A stretch of DNA of 64,000 nucleotides. It comes from Vreelandella lionensis. GTDB lineage: Bacteria > Pseudomonadota > Gammaproteobacteria > Pseudomonadales > Halomonadaceae. The stretch covers positions 52,585 through 116,584 of the forward strand of contig NZ_MWVI01000089.1 in the NCBI RefSeq assembly GCF_002087295.1. The letters are read 5' to 3'. The position numbers and the translations under genes are program-made. Below the pieces are notes generated by a model. The model saw only the letters and a program-made list of their open reading frames with translations, was not told the origin of the DNA and searched no databases. Of this stretch, positions 39,263 through 49,637 are shown one piece after another (the stretch's first letter is position 1; each line of letters opens with the position of its first letter).

Positions 39263-42200
39263 ATGCCTGCCAATGCTTTGTTCTCCCCCACTCCGCTCCC
39301 CCCCGGTTTTATGGTGGTACATGCTAACCGCTTGGAAGATTTACGCGGTTTGGCGGTGGAGTGGATGCGCCGCCAGCCGTTGGGGCCGTTGGAGAACGAA
39401 ACCATTCTGGTGCAGAGCAACGGTATTGGGCAGTGGCTGAAACTGGCGTTGGCGGAAGACCCTAAGAACGGCGGCGCGGGCATTGCGGCGGCGCTAGAGG
39501 TGATGCTGCCCGCGCGGTTTCTATGGCAGGCCTACCGCACGGTGCTCACTCACGTTTCGCAAAACGCCGATGCCGTGCCGGAAACCTCGCCGTTTGATAA
39601 GTCGCGCTTGGTATGGCGGCGGCTTCGCCTTCTTCCTACCCTAGCCGGGCAGCCGGTGTTTGAGCCGCTGGCGCAGTTTCTAGAAATCGAACGTGACCAG
39701 CGCAAGCACTACCAACTGGCCGAGCGGCTGGCGGATCTGTTTGACCAGTACCAGGTCTACCGCGCCGACTGGTTATACGCCTGGGCCAACGGCCACGATG
39801 TGCTAATTACCGCCAGAGGCGAGCACCGCCCGCTGGAAGAGCACCAGCGCTGGCAGCCCGCGCTCTGGCGCATCCTGCGTGACGATGTGGCCGCCACCCA
39901 AGGCAATGCCGGATTGAACAGCAGCCGCGCCCAGGTTCACCAGCGCTTTTTGAAGGCCACCGAGCACCTAGAGGGCCAAGACTGCCCACCGGGGCTGCCT
40001 CGGCGGCTGATTATCTTTGGTATTTCATCGCTGCCCCAGCAAACCCTGGAAGCGCTGGCGGCGCTCTCTCGCTGCTGCCAAATCGTGCTGTGCGTTCACA
40101 ACCCCTGCCAGTTCTACTGGGCGGATATCATCGAGCACAAAGACCTGCTACGCGCCCAGCGCTACCGCCAGCGGCGTAAAACCGGCATGCCCGAAGCGCT
40201 GGATGTACTGGGCACCGGCGATGCCGATGACGCTCTGCACCTGCACGCCCAGCCGCTGCTAGCCGCCTGGGGCAAGCAGGGCCGCGACTACCTGCGCCTG
40301 CTCGATGAGCACGACGACGCAGGCAACTACCAAACCCTATTCGAGCAGCAGGCACTGCGCATCGATATGTTCGAGCCGTTCAGTGGCGAGGATCGCCACT
40401 GCCTACTCAGCCAGCTGCAAGACGACATCCGCGAGCTGCGCCCCGTGGCGGAAACGCAAGGCCACTGGCCCGCACTGCCCGCTGCCGATGACTCCATCGT
40501 GTTCCATATCGCCCACGGCCCCCAGCGGGAAGTGGAGATTCTCCACGACCAGCTGCTGGCCGCCTTCAGCGCCGACCCGCACTTGCGCCCACGGGACATC
40601 ATCGTCATGGTTCCGGATATCGACCGCTACGCGCCGCACATCGAAGCGGTGTTTGGCCAGCTGCCCACCGACGACCCGCGGCACATTCCCTACACGCTCG
40701 CCGACCAAGCCAGCCGTCACCGCCTGCCGCTGATGATTGCCCTGGAAAAGCTGCTACGGCTGCCGGAGCTGCGCCTGTCGGTGAGCGATTTACTCGACCT
40801 GCTGGATGTCCCCGCCCTGCGCCAGCGCTTCGGCCTAGAAGAGCGTGACCTACCGGTGCTAGAGCGCTGGATGGAAGGCGCGGGCATCCGCTGGGGGCTA
40901 AACGCCAAGCAGCGCCAAAGGCTGGAACTGCCCGGCGGGCTGAGCCAAAACACCTGGGCATTCGGCCTGCGCCGGTTGCTGTTGGGCTACACCGTGGGCG
41001 ACGGCCACGCGTGGCAAGGCATCGAGCCGTTTGATGATATCGGCGGGCTGGAGGCGGGCTTAGCTGGGCCGCTGGCGACGCTGCTGGAGAAGCTCGAAGC
41101 CACCTGGGAGAGCTTCTGCCAACCCACCGATGCCGCTACTTGGGTTGCGCGGCTACGGGGGCTGCTGGAAACTTTCTTTCTTACCGACGATGCCCAAGAG
41201 AGCATCATGCTCACCAAGCTAGAAAGCGGCTTGCAGCAGATGCTGGAAAGCAGCCGGGAAGCCGAACTCAACGACCCGCTGCCGCTCTCCATGGTGCGGG
41301 AGCACTGGCTGGCGCAGATCGATGAGCACAGCCTTTCCCAACGCTTCTTGGCCGGGGCGGTCAACTTCGCCACGCTGATGCCCATGCGCGCCATTCCCTT
41401 CAAGCGGGTATGCCTGCTGGGCATGAACGACGGCGAGTACCCCCGCTCCCAGCCGCCGCTGGATTTCGACCTGATGGGCAGCGACTACCGCCCCGGCGAC
41501 CGCTCCCGCCGGGAAGACGACCGATACCTGTTTCTGGAAGCGCTGCTCTCTGCCCGCGACCAGCTCTACGTGAGTTGGGTTGGCCGCAGCCAGATCGACA
41601 ATACGCCGCTGCCGCCCTCGGTGCTGGTGGGCCAACTGCGCGACCACTTAGAAGCCGGCTGGCAAACGGAAAACGGCGCGCCGCTGCTGGAAACACTCAC
41701 CACCGAGCATCCGCTGCAGCCTTTCAGCCGCGATTACTTCAACAGCCCAGCAAGCCGACTGTTCACCTACGCCCACGAATGGCGCGAGGTGCACGCCCCG
41801 CGCACGCCACCCGCCACTAGCCGCACGCTGCCCGCCCCGGAAAACGCCCCCACCAGCCTCTCGCTTGGGCAGCTAGGCAGCTTTCTGCGCGAGCCGGTGC
41901 GCAGCTTCTTTAATACTCGCTTGGGGGTCTATTTCGAGCAGGAAGCCATCGCCGAGCTGGACGCCGAGCCCTTCGCCCTGGATGGCCTGCAAAACTGGCA
42001 GCTCCAAGATCAGCTAATTGCCGTCCAGCGCCACGCGGTGGATAACGGCCAGCCGCGTATGGAAGCATTGCACGAAGCATTGGAGCGCTTTCAAGGCCAA
42101 GGCGTGCTAGCCATGGGCGCGTTCGGCGAACGCATGCGCGCAGCACTCGCCGAACCCATGGAGGCGCTTTTCAACGCCTACGAAGACGCGTTAGACGCGT

Positions 42201-42817
42201 GGCCGCATACCCTGCCCGACACCATGATTCACTTCGAAGCCCACGGCCTCACATTGGAAGAGCCCCTGGGCGAACTGCGTCAGGATGAAGCAGGCCACCG
42301 CTGCCGTCTGCTGCTGCTGAGTAGCAGCCTGATTAGCCAAGGCAGCGGGCGCGGCCAGTACCGCTGGAGCCACCTGCTGCGCCCCTGGGTCGCGCACCTA
42401 GCGGGCAACCTGGATGGCCCGATGACGACGCAACTACTCTCCAAAGCGGGTCATGTCACGTTAGCGCCGGTGGATGCCGAGACCGCCCGCCAGCACTTGG
42501 AAACCCAGCTAGCCGCGTGGCAAGCGGGCCTAGAAACCCCGCTACCGCTCGCACCGCAAGCCGCGTTTGCTTGGCTAAGAAACAAAGGCACGCCAGATAT
42601 GGCGCAAGAAAAAGGCCGAGAAAGCCGCGCCTACGCCGCCGCCGAAACCGCCTATGAAGGCGGCCGCTACCAAACCGGTGAAGTGGCCCAAAGCGCGTAT
42701 TTAAGCCACCAGTGGCCCCGCTTCGAGCGGTTGTTCTTCGAGCAAGCCAACGGGCACACCTTTGCCACGCTCACAGAAGCGCTCTACGCGCCGCTTCACC
42801 AGGCGGTCAAAGGGTAA
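39263..42817 (+). CDS. recC: Exonuclease V subunit RecC
   Basis: A 1184-residue RecC, the chi-recognising scaffold of the RecBCD double-strand break repair and DNA degradation complex. Signatures: PLGPLENETILVQSNGIGQWLK near the start, FHIAHGPQREVEILHDQLLA, MRAIPFKRVCLLGMNDGEYPR and LGQLGSFLREPVRSFFN. The ATG at 39263 is preferred over the longer open frame starting at 39026, which would overlap the ilvD promoter. The gene is intact. Unusually, recB does not follow directly: an AAA-ATPase/nuclease gene and pncB lie between on the other strand. Confidence 0.96.
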   Translation: MPANALFSPTPLPPGFMVVHANRLEDLRGLAVEWMRRQPLGPLENETILVQSNGIGQWLKLALAEDPKNGGAGIAAALEVMLPARFLWQAYRTVLTHVSQNADAVPETSPFDKSRLVWRRLRLLPTLAGQPVFEPLAQFLEIERDQRKHYQLAERLADLFDQYQVYRADWLYAWANGHDVLITARGEHRPLEEHQRWQPALWRILRDDVAATQGNAGLNSSRAQVHQRFLKATEHLEGQDCPPGLPRRLIIFGISSLPQQTLEALAALSRCCQIVLCVHNPCQFYWADIIEHKDLLRAQRYRQRRKTGMPEALDVLGTGDADDALHLHAQPLLAAWGKQGRDYLRLLDEHDDAGNYQTLFEQQALRIDMFEPFSGEDRHCLLSQLQDDIRELRPVAETQGHWPALPAADDSIVFHIAHGPQREVEILHDQLLAAFSADPHLRPRDIIVMVPDIDRYAPHIEAVFGQLPTDDPRHIPYTLADQASRHRLPLMIALEKLLRLPELRLSVSDLLDLLDVPALRQRFGLEERDLPVLERWMEGAGIRWGLNAKQRQRLELPGGLSQNTWAFGLRRLLLGYTVGDGHAWQGIEPFDDIGGLEAGLAGPLATLLEKLEATWESFCQPTDAATWVARLRGLLETFFLTDDAQESIMLTKLESGLQQMLESSREAELNDPLPLSMVREHWLAQIDEHSLSQRFLAGAVNFATLMPMRAIPFKRVCLLGMNDGEYPRSQPPLDFDLMGSDYRPGDRSRREDDRYLFLEALLSARDQLYVSWVGRSQIDNTPLPPSVLVGQLRDHLEAGWQTENGAPLLETLTTEHPLQPFSRDYFNSPASRLFTYAHEWREVHAPRTPPATSRTLPAPENAPTSLSLGQLGSFLREPVRSFFNTRLGVYFEQEAIAELDAEPFALDGLQNWQLQDQLIAVQRHAVDNGQPRMEALHEALERFQGQGVLAMGAFGERMRAALAEPMEALFNAYEDALDAWPHTLPDTMIHFEAHGLTLEEPLGELRQDEAGHRCRLLLLSSSLISQGSGRGQYRWSHLLRPWVAHLAGNLDGPMTTQLLSKAGHVTLAPVDAETARQHLETQLAAWQAGLETPLPLAPQAAFAWLRNKGTPDMAQEKGRESRAYAAAETAYEGGRYQTGEVAQSAYLSHQWPRFERLFFEQANGHTFATLTEALYAPLHQAVKG

Positions 42818-42830
42818 ACCAGCGTGGGTG

Positions 42831-44402
42831 TTACATAGCGTCGAGCGTTTCCACATCGAACGCCACAATCTGGCGTTTGGCACTGGAGAACTCGACGCCG
42901 ATCAGGTGTATGGGCTTGCCAGAGGCGCGGTACTTGTCCGCATACCCTTTGTGTTTGATTTGCGCCAGCGCCTGACCTTCCGGCAGTTGCTCCACCACTT
43001 TGAACTCGAACAGGTAGATATGCCCACCAAAATCCACGCTCATATCCACCTTGCCGTGGTGGCTGGCATCTTCCACCGTCACATCCAGGCCCAGGGCCGC
43101 AAAGTGGCTGTAGAACACGCTGGCGTAATGGCCTTCGTAGCGAGCAATCGGGTTGTTGCGATACCAGTCGTGAGGGAGTCCGGCATAAAGCGCCTTTAGG
43201 TGCGCTTCTAGCCCGACAAGATCATGCTGTCTTAAATGGCGAAACAGTGTTCTGCGTTCACGCGGGGCATTTTCGACCCCCAGCGATGGCAACAAGGCGT
43301 GGTTGAGACTGGTTTCGACTTCACGGTTAGGAAAGCCCAGCGTGTACTGGCGGTATCCCAGCAGCGGCTCCTCTACCTGCTGGATGGTCAGGTAGCCGGT
43401 TTGAAACAGCAGACCTTCGGTACTGATCTGATCCACATCGAACTGGCTGAGCAGTTCATACTCTGTTTCCCAGTGATCTAACGAAGGCGTAAATACCCCC
43501 CGCTGTTTGAGAATATCAACCAGAAACGTCGGCGTGGCAGACTCAAACCAGTACGGCGCAAACTCGCGCTTTTGAAACAGTAGCAGCACATCAAAGGGAT
43601 TGTAGACAGACACCACCTCGCGCCCACCCCACCGGTAGCCGTTGTACCACTGACGAATGGCCTCACGATCCAAACCGGGTAGCTCAGGCGCGAACACCTT
43701 ATCGATGTCTTCGTCGGTATAGCCGCAAATCGTGCTGAAAGGAGCGTCTAAGGTGATATCGTTGAGATTGTGCAAGCCCGAAAATAGGCTGACCTTGCTG
43801 AACTTTGATACGCCTGTGAGCAGCACAAAGTGCAAATGAGGGTCGGCATCTTTCAGCACGCTATACAGGTTCTTCAACCCCTCGCGCAGTTCCCGAGCGC
43901 GTTCGGGCACCAAAATATTATCCAGAATCGGCTTATCGTACTCATCGATCAGCACAACCACCCGTTGGCCGTATTGCTGGTGGGCAATGCGAATAAGGGC
44001 GGAAAACTCGCCGGGAATATCGGCTTCATGGTATTGAGTAATGCCCAGCCGCTCACGCTGAACCCGAAGCTGCTCACGGATACGTTCATCCAGCCCTTCA
44101 CGGCTCTGCATGACGCCATCGGCAAAGCTGATACGAATGACCGGGTAACGCTGTTGCCAGTCCCACTGATCGTGAATATAGAGCCCTTCAAACAGCGCCT
44201 GGCGGCCCTCGAACAAGCAGCGCAGCGTATCCAGCAACAGGCTTTTACCAAAGCGGCGCGGCCGCGAGAGAAAGTAGTATTTGTTCTGGTTAACCAAGCG
44301 CTCGATATGCGGGGTTTTATCGACGTAGTAATAGTCGCCCTCACGGATATCCGAGAACGTCTGAATCCCGATGGGTAGCTTACGGCGATGGACATCCTGC
44401 AC
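42831..44402 (-). CDS. AAA-ATPase-like / PD-(D/E)XK nuclease family protein
   Basis: A 523-residue protein. The N-terminal AAA-ATPase_like domain has Walker A SRPRRFGKSLLLDTL near residue 47 and Walker B VVVLIDEYDKPI near residue 150. The C-terminal PD-(D/E)XK_9 (DUF1703) domain has a KVDMSVDF ... YLFEFKV nuclease core (Asp, Glu-x-Lys). The family is common in mobile and accessory gene pools and is of unknown role. It is convergent with recC (13 bases) and downstream of pncB on the same strand. It is intact and full length. A part in DNA processing or defence is plausible but unproven. Confidence 0.9.
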   Translation of the reverse strand: MQDVHRRKLPIGIQTFSDIREGDYYYVDKTPHIERLVNQNKYYFLSRPRRFGKSLLLDTLRCLFEGRQALFEGLYIHDQWDWQQRYPVIRISFADGVMQSREGLDERIREQLRVQRERLGITQYHEADIPGEFSALIRIAHQQYGQRVVVLIDEYDKPILDNILVPERARELREGLKNLYSVLKDADPHLHFVLLTGVSKFSKVSLFSGLHNLNDITLDAPFSTICGYTDEDIDKVFAPELPGLDREAIRQWYNGYRWGGREVVSVYNPFDVLLLFQKREFAPYWFESATPTFLVDILKQRGVFTPSLDHWETEYELLSQFDVDQISTEGLLFQTGYLTIQQVEEPLLGYRQYTLGFPNREVETSLNHALLPSLGVENAPRERRTLFRHLRQHDLVGLEAHLKALYAGLPHDWYRNNPIARYEGHYASVFYSHFAALGLDVTVEDASHHGKVDMSVDFGGHIYLFEFKVVEQLPEGQALAQIKHKGYADKYRASGKPIHLIGVEFSSAKRQIVAFDVETLDAM

Positions 44403-44468
44403 GGCGGCCTCCAGAACAAAAAACAGCGATATGAAAAGCAGTTTAGCATGCGGCTGATGCCTGCAGCG

Positions 44469-45665
44469 TCAGATCAGCGGGCTTTCATCCCCCTTTCCAC
44501 CCAGCGATAAAATGCGCTTGGCCAACGCAATCATCTCCGGGTCGCCGGTATTCTTAGTGGGCACATCGGACAGCTTCACCACTGGCAGCCAGCCCTGCCC
44601 TTCGGGGCGGGCCTCAACCATTTTGATCACCATGTTCATGGGCGCTACGCCAATATCGTTGGTGAAGTTGGTGCCAATGCCAAAGGCCATGCCAATCCGT
44701 CCTTGGCAGAAGGCGCGGATGCGCTCCACTTTTTCAGGCGTGAGGGCATCGGAGAAGATGATGGTTTTGCTCAGCGGGTTAATGCCCAGGCGCTGGTAGT
44801 GGGCAATGGTGGCATCGGCAAATTCAATCGGGTCGCCGCTATCGTGGCGCACGCCGTCGAAGAGCTTGGCGAACTTCTTATCGAAGCTCTCGAAAAAGGC
44901 GCGGGTAGTAAAGGTATCGGTCAGCGCGATACCCAAATCCCCCCGGTACACGTCCACCCAGTGCTCCAGCGCCAAACTGTTGGCCATTTTGAAACCAAAG
45001 CGAGCGCCGTGGAACATAAACCACTCATGGGCGTGGGTGCCGATGGGCTTCACCCCGTGGCGCATGGCCAGCAGCACGTTGCTGGTGCCGCTAAACGCCT
45101 CGCCGCCGTAGTGGCGCAGCGCTTTGACGACTCGGTCGTGCACCGCAAACGAGAAACGCCGACGGGTGCCGAACTCGGCAATCTTCAGCCCGTGCTGGCG
45201 GTACAGTTCGATTTTCTCTCGCGTGCGCTGCTCGATGAGCGCTTCGTCATCTTCCGACACGCTCACGCCGCGCAGTTGGTACCAAAGCTCGCTAATCAGC
45301 GCCATCAGCGGCACTTCCCACAAAATGGTGCGGTACCAGGGGCCTTCCATCACCACCGAGAGCTCGCTGCCCTGCTGCTCGATCGTCACTTCGCTGGGGT
45401 CGTAACGAAAGCCCGCCAGAAAATCGAGATAGGTGGGGTCTAGGTAAGGGCAGGTGGTTTGCAGGTAGCGCTTCTCTTCATCGGACAAGCGCAGCGTCGC
45501 CATGCGATCCACTTCACCGCGCAGCGCCTCACCAAAGCCCTCAGGAAACGCATGCTCGCCGCGATCGATAAACGCGCAGCGGGCATGGGCATAGGGGAAG
45601 CGTTTAATCACGGCATTCTGCATCGTGATCTTGTAAAAATCGTTATCCAGAAGCGAGGTCAGCAT
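44469..45665 (-). CDS. pncB: Nicotinate phosphoribosyltransferase
   Basis: A 398-residue PncB, making nicotinate mononucleotide in NAD salvage. Signatures: LLDNDFYKITMQNAVIKRFP at the start, EFGTRRRFSFAVHDRV, GTHAHEWFMFHG (phosphorylated His) and RHDSGDP. The start at 45665 is canonical. It is divergent from recB, with 286 bases between that hold no gene, and sits upstream of the AAA-ATPase/nuclease gene. Confidence 0.96.
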   Translation of the reverse strand: MLTSLLDNDFYKITMQNAVIKRFPYAHARCAFIDRGEHAFPEGFGEALRGEVDRMATLRLSDEEKRYLQTTCPYLDPTYLDFLAGFRYDPSEVTIEQQGSELSVVMEGPWYRTILWEVPLMALISELWYQLRGVSVSEDDEALIEQRTREKIELYRQHGLKIAEFGTRRRFSFAVHDRVVKALRHYGGEAFSGTSNVLLAMRHGVKPIGTHAHEWFMFHGARFGFKMANSLALEHWVDVYRGDLGIALTDTFTTRAFFESFDKKFAKLFDGVRHDSGDPIEFADATIAHYQRLGINPLSKTIIFSDALTPEKVERIRAFCQGRIGMAFGIGTNFTNDIGVAPMNMVIKMVEARPEGQGWLPVVKLSDVPTKNTGDPEMIALAKRILSLGGKGDESPLI

Positions 45666-45951
45666 GAGATCCCTTCACCAGCATCAACAGATCGCCAAGA
45701 GCGGCTAGCCCGCTAGTTTACCAGTTGGCGTCGATACCTCACAGCCTAACCCCTTTTTACTATGGCTTACGCCCATGGAAGCCGAGCGCCCCTCCCTGTT
45801 TACAACGCATTCGACCCCGTCTTTCAAACCAGCCTCTAACGCTGCTTTGCTCTTTTGCCCAGCTCTTGGCAACGCGATATAGTGCCGGTGCCTTTGGCTA
45901 CCCGCCAAAGGCGCTTTGCTTTCCGCCTGCCGTGATGTTCGGAGAATGAGA

Positions 45952-48900
45952 ATGAGCCAGCCCACCCCGCTGAACCCGCTGACGCTACCGCTTCACGGCA
46001 GCCGTTTGATTGAAGCCAGCGCGGGCACGGGGAAAACCTTCACCATTGCGCTGCTGTATGTACGCTTGGTGCTGGGCGGGCAACACAGTGAAGACAACAC
46101 CGCCTTCGTACACCCGCTCACCCCGCCGGAAATTCTGGTGGTCACGTTTACCAACGCCGCCACCCAAGAGCTGCGTGAACGTATCCGCCACCGGCTGGTG
46201 GAAGCGGCGGCGGTGTTTCGTCATCAGGGTGAAGGCTCACTGCTTCTAGCGCTGCGCAGCCAATACCCCGAGGCCACGTGGCCCGCCTGCGCCCGCCGCT
46301 TAGAGCTGGCCGCCGAGTGGATGGACGAAGCCGCCGTTTCTACCATCCATAGCTGGTGCTACCGCATGCTGCGCGAGCACGCCTTCGATAGCGGCAGCCT
46401 GTTCTCGCTCAATTTGGAAAACGACCAGCAAGAGCTGGAGCAAGAGGTAGTGCGCGACTACTGGCGCACCTTCTACTACCCGCTGGACGCCGAGGCGCTG
46501 GGCAGCATTACCGGTTACTGGCAGTCGCCGGACCAGCTCCACGGGCAGGTGCGCAAACTGCTGGCCGAAAGGGAGGCCCTAGGCAGCCCCCGCCCCGCCC
46601 CCGAGCAAACCCTAAGCGCCGCCCAAGCCGAGCGCAGCGCTCGCCTAACCGAGCTAAAAGCCCCCTGGCCCGCCTGGCTGGATGAACTAGTGCCCGCACT
46701 TGAAGACGTCGCCAAACGCAAAGCCTTCACAGGCCAAAGCTTCAACGCCAAAAGCCGCGCCAACTGGCTAGGCGCACTGCGGGAGTGGTGCGACAGCGAC
46801 GCCACCCGCCCCGCACTCACCGATGCCGCCTGGAGACGCCTCACCCCAGACGGCATGGCCGAGATATGGAAAGAGGGCGCGCCCCCTTGCCCCGCCGCCT
46901 GGGAAGCGCTGGCCGAGCTGCCCGCCGCGCTAAACGCCCTGCCCGAGCCGCGCAACGACCTGCTGATTCACGCCGTGCAGTGGTGCAAAGTGCGCCTGGA
47001 GCGGGAGCAAGAGCGCCGCGCCGAAATGGGTCCCAACGACCTGCTCACCCACTTGGACCGCGCCCTGCAAGGCCCCAACAAAGAGGCGCTGGCCGCGCAG
47101 ATACTGCGCCAGTTCCCCGTGGCGCTGATCGACGAGTTTCAGGACACCGACCCCATCCAGTACCGCATTTTCAACGCGGTGTATGAGGTCGCCAAGCCCC
47201 GCCGAGACGCCGCCATGCTGCTGATCGGCGACCCCAAGCAGGCCATTTACGCCTTTCGCGGCGCGGATATCTTCACCTACTTAAAAGCCCGCGAAGACAC
47301 CACAGGCCGCCACGTCACACTGGGCACCAACTACCGCTCCGGCCGCGCCATGGTAGAAGCGGTGAACCACTGCTTCCGCTACGCCGATGAACACCCGGCC
47401 GGAGCGTTTCTGTTCCGCGAAGAAGGCGGCGACAACCCGCTGCCGTTTCTGCCGGTAGACGCCAAAGGCCGAAATGAACAGCTCGTTCACCAGGGCCAAC
47501 CGCTGCCCGCCATGACGCTCTGGCCGCTGGCAGCAGACGAGCCGCTCTCTAAAACCGCCTACCAAACCGAGATGGCCGAACGCTGCGCCTCTTTCATGGC
47601 AGAACTGCTCAGCGCAGGGCAGAAAGGCGAGAGCGGCTTTCAAACCGACGACGCGCTCACCCCACTCAAGCCTTCCGATATGGCGGTGCTGGTGAACGGC
47701 CTGCAGGAAGCCCGCGCTATTCGCCTAGCGCTGGCCGGCCGTGGGGTGAAGAGCGTGTATCTTTCGGATCACGATAAGGTGTTTAGCTCGCCTATGGCCG
47801 CCCAGGTAGAGCGCTGGCTGCGCGCCTGCGCCGAGCCGCTGGCTAGCTCCCGCCAGGCCGAAGCGCACCTGCGCGCCGCGCTGGCCACCCCGGTGCTGGG
47901 GCTAAGCTTGGCGGAGCTGGACCACCTGCAGCAAAACGAGCTGGCCTGGGAAGAGCGGGTAGAGCAGTTCAGCCACTACCACCGCCTGTGGCAACGCCAG
48001 GGCGTGCTGCCGCTGGTGCGCCGCATGATGGTGGATTTTGATATTCCCGCCCGACTGCTAGCGGAGTTTGAAGAGGGTGAGCGCTTGCTCACCGACCTGC
48101 TGCACCTGGGTGAACTGCTGCAGCAGGCCAGCGCCGAACTGGACGGCGAACACGCGCTGATTCGCTTTCTGTTTGACGCCATTGCCGACCCGGAAAGCCA
48201 CGGCGACAGCCACAAACTGCGCCTGGAGAGCGACGCGGATTTGGTCAAAGTGGTCACCATCCACAAATCCAAAGGGCTGGAGTACCCGCTGGTATTCCTG
48301 CCCTTCATCGCCAACCACCGCCCGGTCAAAGCCGAGGACGTACCGCTGCGCTGGCACGACAGCGAGGGCAACCTACAGCTCAGCCTAGAAGCCGATGACG
48401 CGATACTCGCCACCGCCGACCGCGAACGGCTGGGGGAAGACCTGCGCAAACTCTACGTCGCGCTTACCCGCGCCCGCCACGCCACTTGGCTGGGTCTAGC
48501 CCCGCTGAAAGGCCTGGAGAACAGCGCGCTGGGTTACCTGCTAAAAGGCGGCAATGCCCTTTCACCGGAGGCGCTCAATAAAGCGCTCGACGAACTGGTA
48601 GAAGGCAGCGAGATACAGATTCACCAGCCACCCGCGCCCACCGCAGAGCGCGTTGCCACCGTGGAGCAAAGCAGCGCGCTAGGCCACGCCCGCACGCCCA
48701 CGCGCCCCGCCAAAGAGCACTGGTGGATTGCCAGCTACTCCGCGCTGCGGCTTTCCGGCACGCTCACCGCCCCGGTGCTGCCACCGCTGGAACCCACCAC
48801 CGCCCAGGAAGCCACCGCCTTTGAAGTGCTGGATGAACCGCAAGAACTGTCTCAAGAACGATCTCAACTAGAAGCGTTTCACTTACATAAATTTCCACGT

Positions 48901-49637
48901 GGCCCCGGCCCCGGCACCTTTCTGCACGGGCTGCTGGAGTGGGCGGGCAAGCAAGGCTTCGATACCGCCGCGAACGATATGGACGCCCTCAACGATATGC
49001 TTTGGCGGCGGGTGCAGCTACGCGGTTGGCAGGCATGGCAAGAACCGCTGGCGGGCTGGCTAAGCGCCCTGCTCACCACGCCGTTACCGCTGGCCGCGCC
49101 CACCCCGCAAAGCGTGGCGCTGAATGAGCTAGAAAGCTACAAGTAGAGCTAGAGTTCTGGTTCGCCGCCAAACGGGTGAATACCCAAGCCATCGATGCGC
49201 TGGTGAGCAAGCACTTACTGCAAGGGGTAGAGCGTCCCGCGTTGGATGCCGACACCCTAAACGGCATGCTGAAAGGCTTTATCGACTTAGCCTTCGAGCA
49301 CCAGGGGCGCTTTTACGTGCTGGACTGGAAATCGAACTACCTAGGCCCCAACGACAGCGCCTACGAACCCGAGGCCCTGCGCCACGCGCTGCTCGCCAAA
49401 CGCTACGACCTACAGGCCGCGCTCTACTTACTCGCCATGCACCGGCTCTTAAAAGCACGCCTGCCGGATTACGACCCGCACCAGCATTTGGGCGGTTCGA
49501 TGACGGTATTTCTACGCGGCAGCCGCAGCCCTGGGCGCGGCGTGGTGGGCGAACCCGCCCCGGTTGAACTCATCGAAGCCTTGGATAGCCTGTTTGCAGG
49601 CGAGCCACACGCCACCCAGCAGGAGGCCACGGCATGA
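45952..49637 (+). CDS. recB: Exonuclease V subunit RecB, one frameshift
   Basis: About 1228 residues: a UvrD-like 3'-5' helicase with Walker A EASAGTGKTFTIALLY and Walker B LIDEFQDTDPIQYRIF, then the C-terminal RecB nuclease with LDWKSNYLG. One G is missing near 49142 (aaggta read as aagta), so the frame stops at ESYK and resumes as VELEFWFAAKRVNTQAID, ending at 49637. The ATG at 45952 (MSQPTPLNPL) follows GGAG. Its TGA overlaps the recD ATG (ATGA), so the two subunits are translationally coupled. Confidence 0.95.

Noticed and set aside
44703..45443. Open frame of 246 codons on the plus strand
   Set aside because: Antisense shadow of pncB.
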